This document shows, piece by piece, positions 17,641 to 28,161 of a DNA stretch of 64,000 nt. The notes under the pieces are model-generated. The model did not search any database. It worked only from the letters and a program-made list of their open reading frames with translations, and had not been told where the DNA came from. The stretch spans positions 248,001 to 312,000 of the forward strand of contig CANLWS010000003.1 in assembly GCA_947494925.1 (NCBI GenBank). Reading direction: 5' to 3'. The translations under genes were made by a program, and so were the position numbers. Source of the DNA: an uncultured Alteromonadaceae bacterium. GTDB lineage: Bacteria > Pseudomonadota > Gammaproteobacteria > Enterobacterales > Alteromonadaceae. Within the stretch, counting starts at the first letter, position 1, and the number at the start of each line of letters is the position of its first letter.

Positions 17641-17671
17641 TTGACCTTAAAGTGGCTTTAAACTTTAGACT
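17641..17671 (+). promoter_or_regulatory. MerR-type promoter with 19-bp spacer and internal dyad
   Basis: TTGACC (17641-17646) and TAGACT (17666-17671) are separated by 19 bases, the overlong spacer typical of MerR-controlled promoters. Inside the spacer lies a perfect dyad TTAAAG-TGG-CTTTAA. It reads toward the merR gene and is about 100 bases upstream of the divergent MMPL gene, so it is most simply an autoregulated promoter. Confidence 0.75.
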
Positions 17672-17703
17672 TAGTCCAAGCACAAATAAAAACACCAAGG
17701 CAA

Positions 17704-18546
17704 ATGATGTTTCGTATAGGCGAGTTCTCAAAAATAGCTCAGGTTGCGGCCAGCCAATTGAGGTATTACGACGATATTGGATTATTTCAGCCACAACATA
17801 GTGACCAACAAAGCGGTTATCGGTTTTATAGCGCTGCTCAGCTTCCCAAATTGAACCGCATTATTGCGCTGAAAGATTTAGGTTTGAGCCTGCAACAGAT
17901 TCGCAATCTGATTGAAGACAATATTGGAGCTGAAGAACTGCGCGGCATGTTGGCCCTGCGTAAAGCGCAAATTGAACAAAATTTATTGGCTGAACATCAG
18001 CGCTTGAGTGCCGTAGAAAACCGGTTGAAACAAATAGACCGACATGGGCTGATAGATGAAGACGATATTCTGCTTAAAAGCATACCTGCACATCCCTTTC
18101 TATCTGTGCGCCATGTATGTGAAAGCCTCGAAGACACAATGAATATCATTCAGGACATCAAAATGTCAGTATCCAGGCATGTTCCCGTTCACTTGTTAGG
18201 CCAATTCGCCGCTGTAATTCATAGTGAAGAATTTGACGAACAGCGATGGGACCTTGAATTCGGATTTCTACTTAATCAAAACTGCGAATTATCAATTGAT
18301 TTGCCTGGTGAAGCTATCATGCAAGTTCGTGAACTTCCGGCAATAGATTCGGCACTGACTTCCATTCGAACCGGAGGACCTGAAAATGGTATTCCTTGTT
18401 ATGCGGCGATTGGTGCATATGCAGAGCGCCATGGTTACGTTCTCACTGATGTTGGACGTGAAGTCTTTTTAGTACCTCCGGGCGATGTGGAGTTTTCACA
18501 AATGGTCGTTGAAATCCAATACCCGGCAATTCAGCCACCTGACTGA
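17704..18546 (+). CDS. MerR-family regulator with GyrI-like effector domain
   Basis: A 280-residue MerR regulator. The winged HTH lies at about residues 2-70 (RIGEFSKIAQVAASQLRYYDDIGLFQP), the dimerisation coiled coil at about 75-120, and a GyrI-like/AraC-E ligand-binding domain at about 125-275, as in BmrR/BltR-type multidrug sensors. Two ATGs lie in tandem; AAGG six bases upstream suits the second (17707) slightly better. A MerR-type promoter with its dyad lies just upstream. The divergent MMPL operon is the plausible target besides its own gene. Confidence 0.88.
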   Translation: MMFRIGEFSKIAQVAASQLRYYDDIGLFQPQHSDQQSGYRFYSAAQLPKLNRIIALKDLGLSLQQIRNLIEDNIGAEELRGMLALRKAQIEQNLLAEHQRLSAVENRLKQIDRHGLIDEDDILLKSIPAHPFLSVRHVCESLEDTMNIIQDIKMSVSRHVPVHLLGQFAAVIHSEEFDEQRWDLEFGFLLNQNCELSIDLPGEAIMQVRELPAIDSALTSIRTGGPENGIPCYAAIGAYAERHGYVLTDVGREVFLVPPGDVEFSQMVVEIQYPAIQPPD

Positions 18547-18654
18547 CCCTCTTCTTTAACTCAGTAAATTGAACAGTGGCCCGGCGAATTTTTCGGGTCA
18601 TGGGAATGTCTTGTCTGCAAATAACACAACCTAAATGTTAAGAAGGAAAAAGTA

Positions 18655-19170
18655 ATGCAATTTAATGTTAAACATAATCTCAAAGCAAAGGTACCCGCAG
18701 AAAAAATTTGGGAGTTAATTGGCCAGCAATTTGACAGTGTCGGACATTGGGCCTCTGGCGTTTCGCATTCAACAGGTAAAAAAGGCGGGATCCCTTTTGA
18801 AGGTTCAGATTTCACTGGCCGAACCTGTGAAACTGTTATTGGCGCTGTTGACGAAACCATTACTAGTTTTGACAATAAGACTATGAATGTGTCGTACCGG
18901 GCAACAGCTTCAGCTATGCCCTTTTTTGTTAAACATCTGCATAACCGCTGGAATATTGATCCTGTTAACGATACATCTTGTCAGATATTTATGCATTTGA
19001 CTGTGGAACTTATGCCGGTCATAGGCCACCTGATGACGCCCTTGATGAAAATTCAGATGAATAAGTTGACTCGTGAGTCGGTGGAAGAACTAATTTACTT
19101 CGCAGAAACCGGTTTGCAGCATCAACGCAAATTAACTGCCGGACGTAAATTGAAGCCAAGCCACGCCTGA
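18655..19170 (+). CDS. SRPBCC-family protein
   Basis: A 171-residue SRPBCC/polyketide-cyclase-like protein, a fold that binds hydrophobic ligands in a deep pocket. It begins with the typical strand-helix (VKHNLKAKVPAEKIWELIG) and ends with a long helix (PLMKIQMNKLTRESVEELIYFAETG). AGAAGGAAAAAG precedes the ATG. It follows the MerR gene by 108 bases on the same strand and may share its regulation. The ligand or reaction cannot be predicted. It converges with the PQQ dehydrogenase gene. Confidence 0.8.
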   Translation: MQFNVKHNLKAKVPAEKIWELIGQQFDSVGHWASGVSHSTGKKGGIPFEGSDFTGRTCETVIGAVDETITSFDNKTMNVSYRATASAMPFFVKHLHNRWNIDPVNDTSCQIFMHLTVELMPVIGHLMTPLMKIQMNKLTRESVEELIYFAETGLQHQRKLTAGRKLKPSHA

Positions 19171-19255
19171 GCAGCACGACCTGGATTTTTATACTTGAGA
19201 TCTGCTATTTGGCCTGACTTTGTTGCGATCTTATGCTTTGGATCGATTACCGGGC

Positions 19256-20410
19256 CTATTCTGCTGAGGAGGGCGAGGGTCTGATGCGAATCACATGCCC
19301 TGCATCCACGCCTATGTAAAGGAAACCGTCGGGTCCTTGCACCACAAACCGGACTCGCCAATCCTTGTCTTTCAGTAACCTTTCTTCGTGGATAATGCGA
19401 CCATTTTCAATTACGAGCCGATTTAGATGTTTGCCTGAAAGGGCTCCAACAAACAGGTTCCCTTGCCAACGAGGAAAAACATCGCCTGAATAAAATGTCG
19501 CGCCACTGGGAGCAATGGAAGGTACCCAGTAATAAAGTGGTTGCTCCATTCCAGCGTGATGAGTAATGCCATCGCCTATAGGGCCCCCACCATACTCTTC
19601 ACCATAGGTGATAACTGGCCAACCGTAGTTTTTTCCTGCTTCTGCCAGGTTAATTTCGTCACCCCCCTGAGGACCGTGATCAATTTGCCACACAGCGTTT
19701 GTTTCAGGGTGACGAGTCATGGCTTGTGGGTTACGCACTCCGTAAGACCAGATTTCAGGCAAGGCATCGGGCGTTGAGACGAATGGATTGTCTGCTGGTA
19801 TGGAGCCGTCCAGATTGAGACGCAGTATTTTACCCGCATGGGCATTTAAGTCCTGTGCTAACGCGGAATATTCGTAACCATCGCCAGTCGACAGATAAAG
19901 ATAGTTATTTGCGATCACCAGCCGGCCTCCAAAGTGCCACTTTCCTGCCACCTTTGGCGTTGTTTCAATCAAAATTTTTGAGCCCTGGAGTTGTTTGCCA
20001 ACCAGTTTGGCAGTGGAGATCGCTAAACCACTGGCTTCGGCTGTCCCCACCGAATGTACAAGGTAAAGCTGACCGTTTTCAGCAAATTTTGGGTGTGGTA
20101 CAACGTCAAAAAGACCCGCACTGAGTTTTTTACTGTGAAACATTTCTGGCAACCCGAGAATAAGATCTCGCTCACCCGTTTTTATATCAAGCAAGCTAAG
20201 TTGGCCGATGTCTCTCTCTCCCACTAGGGCAGTGCCATCGGGTAAAAAGGTAAACGACCAGGGGACTTTCAGATCGGAGGAGATAATCTCAATACTGAAA
20301 TTGGCGGCCTCAGATTTAATTGAATCACTTTCTTTATTGTTTTCAGTTGCTTGTGAGAATAAGTTGAACTGCACCAGCAAAAGTACACATGCTAATTTTA
20401 CTATTTTCAT
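19256..20410 (-). CDS. PQQ-dependent sugar dehydrogenase, soluble type
   Basis: A 384-residue periplasmic beta-propeller dehydrogenase of the soluble aldose sugar dehydrogenase family (YliI/GdhB-like), oxidising aldoses to lactones with PQQ. A signal peptide covers about residues 1-21. Typical motifs are VPWSFTFLPDG, HFGGRLVI with the probable catalytic His, the STGDG segment, EIWSYGVRNPQ and DHGPQGGDEINL. AGGGCG precedes the ATG. No PQQ biosynthesis genes are in the window, so the cofactor may be made elsewhere or scavenged. Confidence 0.88.
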   Translation of the reverse strand: MKIVKLACVLLLVQFNLFSQATENNKESDSIKSEAANFSIEIISSDLKVPWSFTFLPDGTALVGERDIGQLSLLDIKTGERDLILGLPEMFHSKKLSAGLFDVVPHPKFAENGQLYLVHSVGTAEASGLAISTAKLVGKQLQGSKILIETTPKVAGKWHFGGRLVIANNYLYLSTGDGYEYSALAQDLNAHAGKILRLNLDGSIPADNPFVSTPDALPEIWSYGVRNPQAMTRHPETNAVWQIDHGPQGGDEINLAEAGKNYGWPVITYGEEYGGGPIGDGITHHAGMEQPLYYWVPSIAPSGATFYSGDVFPRWQGNLFVGALSGKHLNRLVIENGRIIHEERLLKDKDWRVRFVVQGPDGFLYIGVDAGHVIRIRPSPSSAE

Positions 20411-20531
20411 CTAAACGCCCTATGGTAATAACAGTGTCAGAAAACTGATATTAGGCTAGCGTAAAAAGCTTTACTTACAGAAATCAGATACGACCAAGGT
20501 TAGAATAACCGGGTCTAGTTGCAGACTGTGA

Positions 20532-20762
20532 TTGCCTTCTAAAATAAGCGTGTGTAGCAAATGTATCTGGATAGAAGAAAGGAAATGTTCAGTTATATTT
20601 GATAGTCTGCGCAATGAGTTGTACCCGAGTGCGAAAGCAGCTGAACTAGCAAAAATAGAGCTGATTTTTTACTCGTCGCGTAAAGAGCTGTCTAATGACT
20701 ACATTGATTTACTGAACAAGTCATCAAAAGGGGTAGTGGCAGCAAAAATTAAAGAGAAGTGA
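20532..20762 (+). CDS. Small hypothetical protein upstream of the PH-domain membrane protein
   Basis: An up-to-76-residue frame without an ATG; possible starts are TTG at 20532 or GTG at 20550, neither with a good ribosome-binding site. I do not recognise it. It has a Cys-x-x-Cys near the N-terminus (SVCSKCIWIEERKC) and a helical C-terminal half rich in Lys/Glu. Its stop is 12 bases before the next gene, which is the main argument that it is real and co-transcribed. A chance frame or the tail of a decayed gene is also possible. Confidence 0.35.
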   Translation: MPSKISVCSKCIWIEERKCSVIFDSLRNELYPSAKAAELAKIELIFYSSRKELSNDYIDLLNKSSKGVVAAKIKEK

Positions 20763-20774
20763 AGTATAGAACAA

Positions 20775-21680
20775 ATGGAAAAGGGTTCAGAGGATTTACT
20801 GGTTGTTGCCAGGGAAGAACTTAGGTTACGAGAGAAAATAGTTTGGTATTGCCAGCCAAATGCAATGCATAAAATGTTGCGAGGTTTCGGTGTATGGATA
20901 TTCATGGTTCCATGGACTGGTTTTTCCTCATATTTCGTTTACAAAACTGTAAATCAGGAGAGCATGGAGCCAGTCTCTTTGCTGTTTTCATTGATGTTCC
21001 CCGCAGTTGGCGTTCTGGTCATGTTAACGCCATTTTATGAGTGGGCAAAAGCGAAAAAGACCATTCATATTGTTACTAATCAACGGGTTTTTACCATTCA
21101 ATATTTACGAACCCTCAAAATACTTAATATTGATTTGGAGAAGATTTCAAATATTGAAAAAAAGATAGGCAGTTCTGGTTTTGGCGACCTTATATTGTAC
21201 AAAGATTATTACCTTGATTCAGACAAAGACAAGCAAGAGAAAGAACATGGCTTTTTTGCTATTGCTGATGTGAGAGAAGCTGAGAAACATGTTATTAAAC
21301 TATTGGATTCAACTAGTTACAATAAGCAAGTAAACTATGTCAATGCATCTGATAACCAATCTGATGAGTCTTCATCCGGCAAGAATAAAAAACAGTTTAT
21401 TCATGTTAAGGAAGATGAATTGGAAGCGCAGCTGGACGATCTATACATGAAATATAATGATGCAAAAGGCTCAAGAAAGTACGTATTACAAGTCAAAATA
21501 ATTGAACGGCTGGACAAGAAAAAGGAACACAACTTTCAACTTTCCAATCAGGACAGTACGTTTCTCAGCGAAATAAGTGCCAGTCAGAGTAAACTCAACA
21601 TACAAGAGTTAGTAAACCCACAACTAGTCGGTTGGGTGGCTGTCGCGGTTGTAGTAGTACTTTTCTTCTTAGGCAGATAA
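20775..21680 (+). CDS. Membrane protein with bacterial PH-like (DUF304/bPH_2) domain
   Basis: A 301-residue inner-membrane protein. Two TM segments lie at about residues 38-58 (GVWIFMVPWTGFSSYFVY) and 68-90, followed by a bPH_2-type domain (HIVTNQRVFTIQYLRTLKILNIDLEKISNIE), which is characteristic of the membrane-flanked DUF304 family. A charged linker (about 190-270) and a C-terminal TM segment (VGWVAVAVVVVLFFLG) complete the protein, so the PH domain and linker should be on the same side of the membrane. The role is unknown. Confidence 0.78.
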   Translation: MEKGSEDLLVVAREELRLREKIVWYCQPNAMHKMLRGFGVWIFMVPWTGFSSYFVYKTVNQESMEPVSLLFSLMFPAVGVLVMLTPFYEWAKAKKTIHIVTNQRVFTIQYLRTLKILNIDLEKISNIEKKIGSSGFGDLILYKDYYLDSDKDKQEKEHGFFAIADVREAEKHVIKLLDSTSYNKQVNYVNASDNQSDESSSGKNKKQFIHVKEDELEAQLDDLYMKYNDAKGSRKYVLQVKIIERLDKKKEHNFQLSNQDSTFLSEISASQSKLNIQELVNPQLVGWVAVAVVVVLFFLGR

Positions 21681-21727
21681 CGAGTTACCATCTATAACGT
21701 TAAATCTGATATCTGAGACTCTACTTT

Positions 21728-22987
21728 TCAACTACGTGCTCCATCTTCTATAATTTTCAACTGCTCCAGAATGTACTGCTGTTCCTGCGCTGTAGGGTTT
21801 AAATCAAGTGCTGAAAGGTAGGCCTCTTTTGCCTGCAGATATTTCCCCTGTTGCATTAGCAGACCAGCACTGGTCGTATGGAAGTACAGAAAGTTACTCA
21901 GTCGGGTTTTGACTTGTTCCAACTCGCTCAATGCTTCGTCAATTCCTATCTCTTTTGCGACAGCCACAGCACGATTCAATACTATGATGGGGGAGGGCTG
22001 AAGGACAAAAAGCTGATCATAGAACCCCAATATTTTGTCCCAACGAGTATGTTCTGCTCTTTGAGCGATGCAGTGCTCGGCAGTTATACAAGCTTGCAAT
22101 TGGAATACACCTGTTTGATTGAGCCGCAAAGCTTTATCCCTATATACAATGCCCTGGGATATTAATTCCTGCTGCCAACGGCTACGATCCTGTTGCTCAA
22201 GCGGCACCAGATTATCTGATTCGTCTAGTCTGGCAGTACTCCGCGCATGATTGAGCAAACATAATGACAACAACCCCATTACTTCTGCTTCGCCAGGAAA
22301 AAGGTCCAGCAGTAACCTGGCAAGACGTATTGCTTCAGCGCACAATGGTGCGGAAATATGTTCATCACCACCCGTCTTAGAATAGCCTTCACTGAAGAGC
22401 AGATAAATCAGGTTGCTGACTGAATGAATTCTCCGGTTACGTTGTTCACCCGCCGGAAGTGTTAAACCATCAGTTAAGTTTTGTGCTTTCTGCTTTGCAC
22501 GGGTGATACGCTTTTCCATGGCTTTTTGTTGGCTCAGAAACATCTTAGCGATGGATGCAACTGACAATCCACAAATGATTTTCAATGCCAAGGCCATTTG
22601 ATCCTGAGGTTTTAGTTCGGGGTGGCAACAACAAAAGAGTAGCCTGAGAATATCGTCCCGATAGCCAGCATTATCCAGACACATTGGCTCTGATTTCATA
22701 GTTTGATCCGAGACATGTTCATCTGACAAAAATTCGGTCTGATCCAACGACCATTCTTTTTGTGTTCGCCTGATTATGTCAATGGCGGCATGTCGACTGA
22801 CCGTAATAAGCCAAGCCGTGGGGTTGTCGGGAAATCCGCTCTCTGGCCATTTTTCCAGGGCCTTGCACATGGCTTCCTGCAAGGCATCTTCGGATAACTC
22901 AAGTTGATTGAACTGGCGCTGTAAAGTCGCTAACACACGAGGCCTGGCTTCTTTCAGGCAGGCCTCAATATGTGTGTGGTCAGGCAA
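21728..22987 (-). CDS. ECF42-type RNA polymerase sigma factor with C-terminal TPR extension
   Basis: A 419-residue extracytoplasmic-function sigma factor of the ECF42 type. Sigma region 2 is at about residues 20-75 (DALQEAMCKALEKWPESGFPDNPTAWLITVSRHAAIDIIRR) and region 4 at about 125-170 (MALALKIICGLSVASIAKMFL). A long C-terminal extension contains LLFSEGYS and TPR-like helices, as is usual in this group. The start is a TTG (no ATG in reach), overlapping the end of the DGPF gene by eight bases, so translation is probably coupled. Regulation seems not to involve an anti-sigma factor; the partner is the DGPF protein. Confidence 0.88.
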   Translation of the reverse strand: MPDHTHIEACLKEARPRVLATLQRQFNQLELSEDALQEAMCKALEKWPESGFPDNPTAWLITVSRHAAIDIIRRTQKEWSLDQTEFLSDEHVSDQTMKSEPMCLDNAGYRDDILRLLFCCCHPELKPQDQMALALKIICGLSVASIAKMFLSQQKAMEKRITRAKQKAQNLTDGLTLPAGEQRNRRIHSVSNLIYLLFSEGYSKTGGDEHISAPLCAEAIRLARLLLDLFPGEAEVMGLLSLCLLNHARSTARLDESDNLVPLEQQDRSRWQQELISQGIVYRDKALRLNQTGVFQLQACITAEHCIAQRAEHTRWDKILGFYDQLFVLQPSPIIVLNRAVAVAKEIGIDEALSELEQVKTRLSNFLYFHTTSAGLLMQQGKYLQAKEAYLSALDLNPTAQEQQYILEQLKIIEDGARS

Positions 22988-23336
22988 TTTTTCCGCCGCT
23001 CCATTCCACTGGCCTGACTTCCATCATATGGTGCTTGAGCGGAAGTTGCTTTGCTGCCTCAATGGCACTATTCAGATCGTCACAATCTACCAAGTAAAAG
23101 CCGACAAACTGTTCTTTTGATTCGGCAAAAGGTCCGTCAGTTATCATCACGGGCTCTTCACCTTTAACCACAACTGCAGAGGAGCTCGGCATTAATTTCG
23201 CCGATGCCACAAAGCGATTTTCTGCTTCCAATTTTTGCTGCAATGCCTGATGTTTACCAAGTGTTTCCTGATATTCGACGTCGGGCAGACAATCCGTGAT
23301 TGCTTCATCGCCGTAAATTAAAATTGCAAAAACCAT
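22980..23336 (-). CDS. DGPF/YCII-domain protein, partner of the ECF42 sigma factor
   Basis: A 118-residue YCII-related protein with the hallmark segment VMITDGPFAESKEQFVGFYLVD, which names the DGPF family almost always linked to ECF42 sigma genes. The start is taken at the ATG at 23336, with AGGAAG seven bases upstream; a TTG six codons earlier has no such site. It overlaps the sigma gene by eight bases. DGPF genes are typically direct targets of the linked sigma factor; a candidate promoter lies just upstream. Confidence 0.88.
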   Translation of the reverse strand: MVFAILIYGDEAITDCLPDVEYQETLGKHQALQQKLEAENRFVASAKLMPSSSAVVVKGEEPVMITDGPFAESKEQFVGFYLVDCDDLNSAIEAAKQLPLKHHMMEVRPVEWSGGKIA

Positions 23337-23371
23337 GTATTTCTTCCTGTTCAATATTCATGTGAATAAGG

Positions 23372-23400
23372 CTGACGTGTGACTAACTCACAATCCGACA
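23372..23400 (-). promoter_or_regulatory. Candidate ECF42-dependent promoter for the DGPF-sigma operon
   Basis: On the minus strand TGTCGG is followed after 17 bases by CGTC, ending 36 bases from the DGPF ATG. From memory, ECF42 promoters have TGTCGA at -35 and CGTC/CGAC-like -10 elements, so this is a one-mismatch match in the expected place. It supports positive autoregulation of the operon. Confidence 0.5.
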
Positions 23401-23417
23401 ACGAAGACACAAAACTA

Positions 23418-25748
<2,331 letters not shown>

Positions 25749-26093
25749 CTAACTCGTTTTCATATCTCTGATATCTGTCAGCATCTTTATACAGCTTAGG
25801 TTCATATCGGAATAGTATTCTTTATTATGGTTAAGTATCCCTTCCAATTTTTCAAATACAGCTAAAATATCTTCCGATTTCTCACCGTCGACTAATTTTT
25901 TCATTGCTGCAGTCAAAGTGGCAGTGTAAATCATGTGATTGTGGCGAATAAACGACTCTGCATCCTGAGTAATAGCTTGCATGTTTTTTATGGCGATAAG
26001 ATATGCAATATCAGATAGTTCTGTTGAGGAAGATTTTGACCCACTGCCAAGGTCGTCGGGAGAAAAATCTTCTTCATTTTGTTTTTTTTGCAT
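25749..26093 (-). CDS. Hypothetical protein of the R-body locus
   Basis: A 114-residue soluble, mostly helical protein that I do not recognise by sequence. It is the last gene of the three-gene reb cluster and starts 19 bases after the second RebB gene, with AGGTAGG before its ATG. A Ser/Asp-rich N-terminus (EEDFSPDDLGSGSKSSS) precedes helices in which KNMQAITQDAESFIRHNHMIYTATLTAAMKKL stands out. A structural or assembly role in R-body formation is inferred only from position. Confidence 0.7.
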   Translation of the reverse strand: MQKKQNEEDFSPDDLGSGSKSSSTELSDIAYLIAIKNMQAITQDAESFIRHNHMIYTATLTAAMKKLVDGEKSEDILAVFEKLEGILNHNKEYYSDMNLSCIKMLTDIRDMKTS

Positions 26094-26112
26094 TGATACC
26101 TACCTGTATTTT

Positions 26113-26535
26113 TCAGCTTCTTTTCTTTGTTGTGGTTTTTTTGATTGGTGTATCAGCTCTGTTGGTTGCATCTGAATTAGTGGCTTGCTTTTCCATCTCT
26201 TGCGCTTTTTTAAGCTGCGCTGTCAGTAAGCCAATTTGTTGTTCCAATATTTCAGATGAATGCTGAAACATGTTTTCAGGCATCTTAATGCTGTTCAAAT
26301 CTGCTCCGTTTAAAAGGGATTTGACACACATTACCGTTGCTGCTTGATATACAATATTGGACTGCTGCTGCGCATTTACTGAATTTGCGGCGGCCATAGC
26401 AACTGAGTTAGAAATAGTTTGATAAAGTGAGCCCATTGCTACTGCTGGCGCTTCGCCCAACACTTTGACATTGGATTGTGTGACAGCGTCTGTTATTTGC
26501 GGATTTACTGTCGTAGATGTATTTTTCCCAGCCAC
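26113..26535 (-). CDS. rebB: RebB-family R-body protein, long form
   Basis: A 140-residue RebB-family protein. RebB proteins polymerise into R bodies, the coiled ribbons that unroll explosively (first known from Caedibacter). The first 75 residues carry the family core (PQITDAVTQSNVKVLGEAPA, AMGSLYQ, AQQQSNI, VKSLLN) and match the neighbouring paralogue at about 50 of 67 positions. A C-terminal extension with a helix (SSEILEQQIGLLTAQLKKAQEMEKQ) and a basic tail (KKTTTKKRS) is unique to this copy. The start is GTG, with AAGGA nine bases upstream. It is 35 bases behind the short paralogue. Confidence 0.85.
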   Translation of the reverse strand: MAGKNTSTTVNPQITDAVTQSNVKVLGEAPAVAMGSLYQTISNSVAMAAANSVNAQQQSNIVYQAATVMCVKSLLNGADLNSIKMPENMFQHSSEILEQQIGLLTAQLKKAQEMEKQATNSDATNRADTPIKKTTTKKRS

Positions 26536-26570
26536 AACTTAATTTCCTTATAGTTCGCTTAAATCATTGC

Positions 26571-26804
26571 TTAAGGGTTTAAAAGTGATTTTACACCGAT
26601 TGTTGTAGTAGCCTGAAACGATATATTAGACTGTTGTTGTGCGTATACCTGATTCGCCGCTGCCATAGCAATAGAATTGCTCATAGATTGGTAGAGTGAA
26701 CCCATTGCCATTGCAGGCGCTTCGGCCAACACTTTGACATTAGTTTGCGTGATTGCATCAGTTATTTGCGGTGCGACAGTATTATTTTCGGGGGAGTCAG
26801 CCAT
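26571..26804 (-). CDS. rebB: RebB-family R-body protein, short form
   Basis: A 77-residue RebB-family protein, first gene of the cluster. It consists almost entirely of the family core (PQITDAITQTNVKVLAEAPA, AMAMGSLYQ, AANQVYAQQQSNI) and stops right after VKSLLNP, where the paralogue continues for 65 residues. It is shorter than usual RebB proteins (about 100 or more residues). AAGGA lies eight bases before the ATG. The divergent neighbour is a kinase-fold gene 279 bases upstream. Two paralogues of different length suggest a two-subunit ribbon, as in known R bodies, but this is inference. Confidence 0.87.
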   Translation of the reverse strand: MADSPENNTVAPQITDAITQTNVKVLAEAPAMAMGSLYQSMSNSIAMAAANQVYAQQQSNISFQATTTIGVKSLLNP

Positions 26805-27083
26805 TGTCTTTTCCTTGATTCGTGGTTGTTTGAATAGCGCACTGTTAAAGTCTTTACAGCATGTAGAGTAAAGAACATTAACGTTGAAAGGTAAAGGTTC
26901 AGGGTAATTTTTTTATTCGTTCCTGATATTCCTAAAAAAATAATGGGCATTGCCATGCTTGGTTGGACTGTGATGTTAACAGAAAGGTTGCTTTCTTTTA
27001 TTTGAGCTCTCGTCTTCAAACATTTAAGTGATCAGAAAAATAATTGATGTAACATTAAATAAAAGATCACCTGAAGAAGAGCA

Positions 27084-28055
27084 ATGCCTGAGGAAGTACT
27101 TAGCGTATTACGCGACATAATTGAAGACAGGGATGTATACAAACTGGAGACAGTTCAACGGTTGTGGAGTGGTTATGGTGAAATTGCCCGATATTACTCA
27201 CCCAAAAAAGACAAGCACTTTATTGTCAAACAAGTTACTGCACCCGAAAAAGTATCCCATCCACGAGGTTGGAATACTCAGGTGAGCCATGAACGCAAGC
27301 TTCACTCATATCAAGTGGAGCAATCCTTTTATCAAGAATATGCAACCCTATGTGACAGGTTTTGCCGTGTTCCTGACACGATTTTAGTGGCTGAAAATGG
27401 TCTGCTGATTCTTGAAGACCTGGATGAATGTGGCTTTGTTGTGCGGCGGGAAAACGGTGACTCCCGGTCTGTAGAGCTCGGAATTCGATGGATAGCCTAT
27501 TTTCATGCACGTTTTCTGTTGCATGCTGGTCAAGGCCTCTGGCCAGTTGGGACCTACTGGCATCTGGGAACTCGTCTGGATGAGTTGCAGGCGATGGAAA
27601 AAGGCAGCTTGAAAAATTATGCTGAATCTATTGATCAGAAATTAAATCAAGCAAGATACCAGACCCTGGTGCATGGTGATGCAAAACTGGCTAATTTCTG
27701 TTTCCACCTCAACGGTGAGGATTTGGCAGCAGTGGATTTTCAATACGTAGGTCGAGGGGTTGGGGTGAAGGATTTAGCCTACTTTTTAGGATGTTGCTTT
27801 AATTCTGGAGAGTTGATGGAACGAGAGGCTGACTTGCTAGATTGCTACTTTAACCATCTGCAAATTGCCCTTAATCATTATCAGATTCCGGTAGATTGGG
27901 AATCCCTCAAACTTGAGTGGACCGAACTGTACCCCCTGGCCTGGACAGACTTTTATCGTTTTTTAGCAGGCTGGAGCCCAGGGCATTATAAAATCAATTC
28001 CTACATGCATAGTCAGTTCGAAAAAGTAGAAGCTGTTTTGACAGCTAATAAATAA
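27084..28055 (+). CDS. Aminoglycoside-phosphotransferase-fold kinase (ecdysteroid kinase-like)
   Basis: A 323-residue small-molecule kinase of the APH/choline-kinase fold, closest in style to the CHK/DUF1679 ecdysteroid-kinase-like group. The catalytic loop is HGDAKLANFCF and the metal-binding segment is VDFQYVGRGVGVKDLAYFLG. A nucleotide-binding lysine is probable in KHFIVKQV near the N-terminus. GAAGAG precedes the ATG. The substrate is unknown. It is divergent from the reb cluster and 106 bases before the WYL regulator gene. Confidence 0.85.
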   Translation: MPEEVLSVLRDIIEDRDVYKLETVQRLWSGYGEIARYYSPKKDKHFIVKQVTAPEKVSHPRGWNTQVSHERKLHSYQVEQSFYQEYATLCDRFCRVPDTILVAENGLLILEDLDECGFVVRRENGDSRSVELGIRWIAYFHARFLLHAGQGLWPVGTYWHLGTRLDELQAMEKGSLKNYAESIDQKLNQARYQTLVHGDAKLANFCFHLNGEDLAAVDFQYVGRGVGVKDLAYFLGCCFNSGELMEREADLLDCYFNHLQIALNHYQIPVDWESLKLEWTELYPLAWTDFYRFLAGWSPGHYKINSYMHSQFEKVEAVLTANK

Positions 28056-28113
28056 CAAAATACTTTCGAGAAAGATGAAATCAAAAAGATGGCATCAAAA
28101 TGATTGCATGTTG

Positions 28114-28132
28114 AGCTTGAATCGATTAAGCT
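28114..28132. promoter_or_regulatory. Palindromic site upstream of the WYL regulator
   Basis: AGCTT and AAGCT flank a palindromic core AATCGATT with one extra G on the left side, giving a 19-base near-dyad 29 bases before the ATG. A second inverted pair, TGAATC (28118) and GATTCA (28144), overlaps it. The position fits autorepression by the BrxR/CapW-like product. Confidence 0.45.
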
Positions 28133-28161
28133 AATTTCAAATTGATTCAGGAACTTACATT

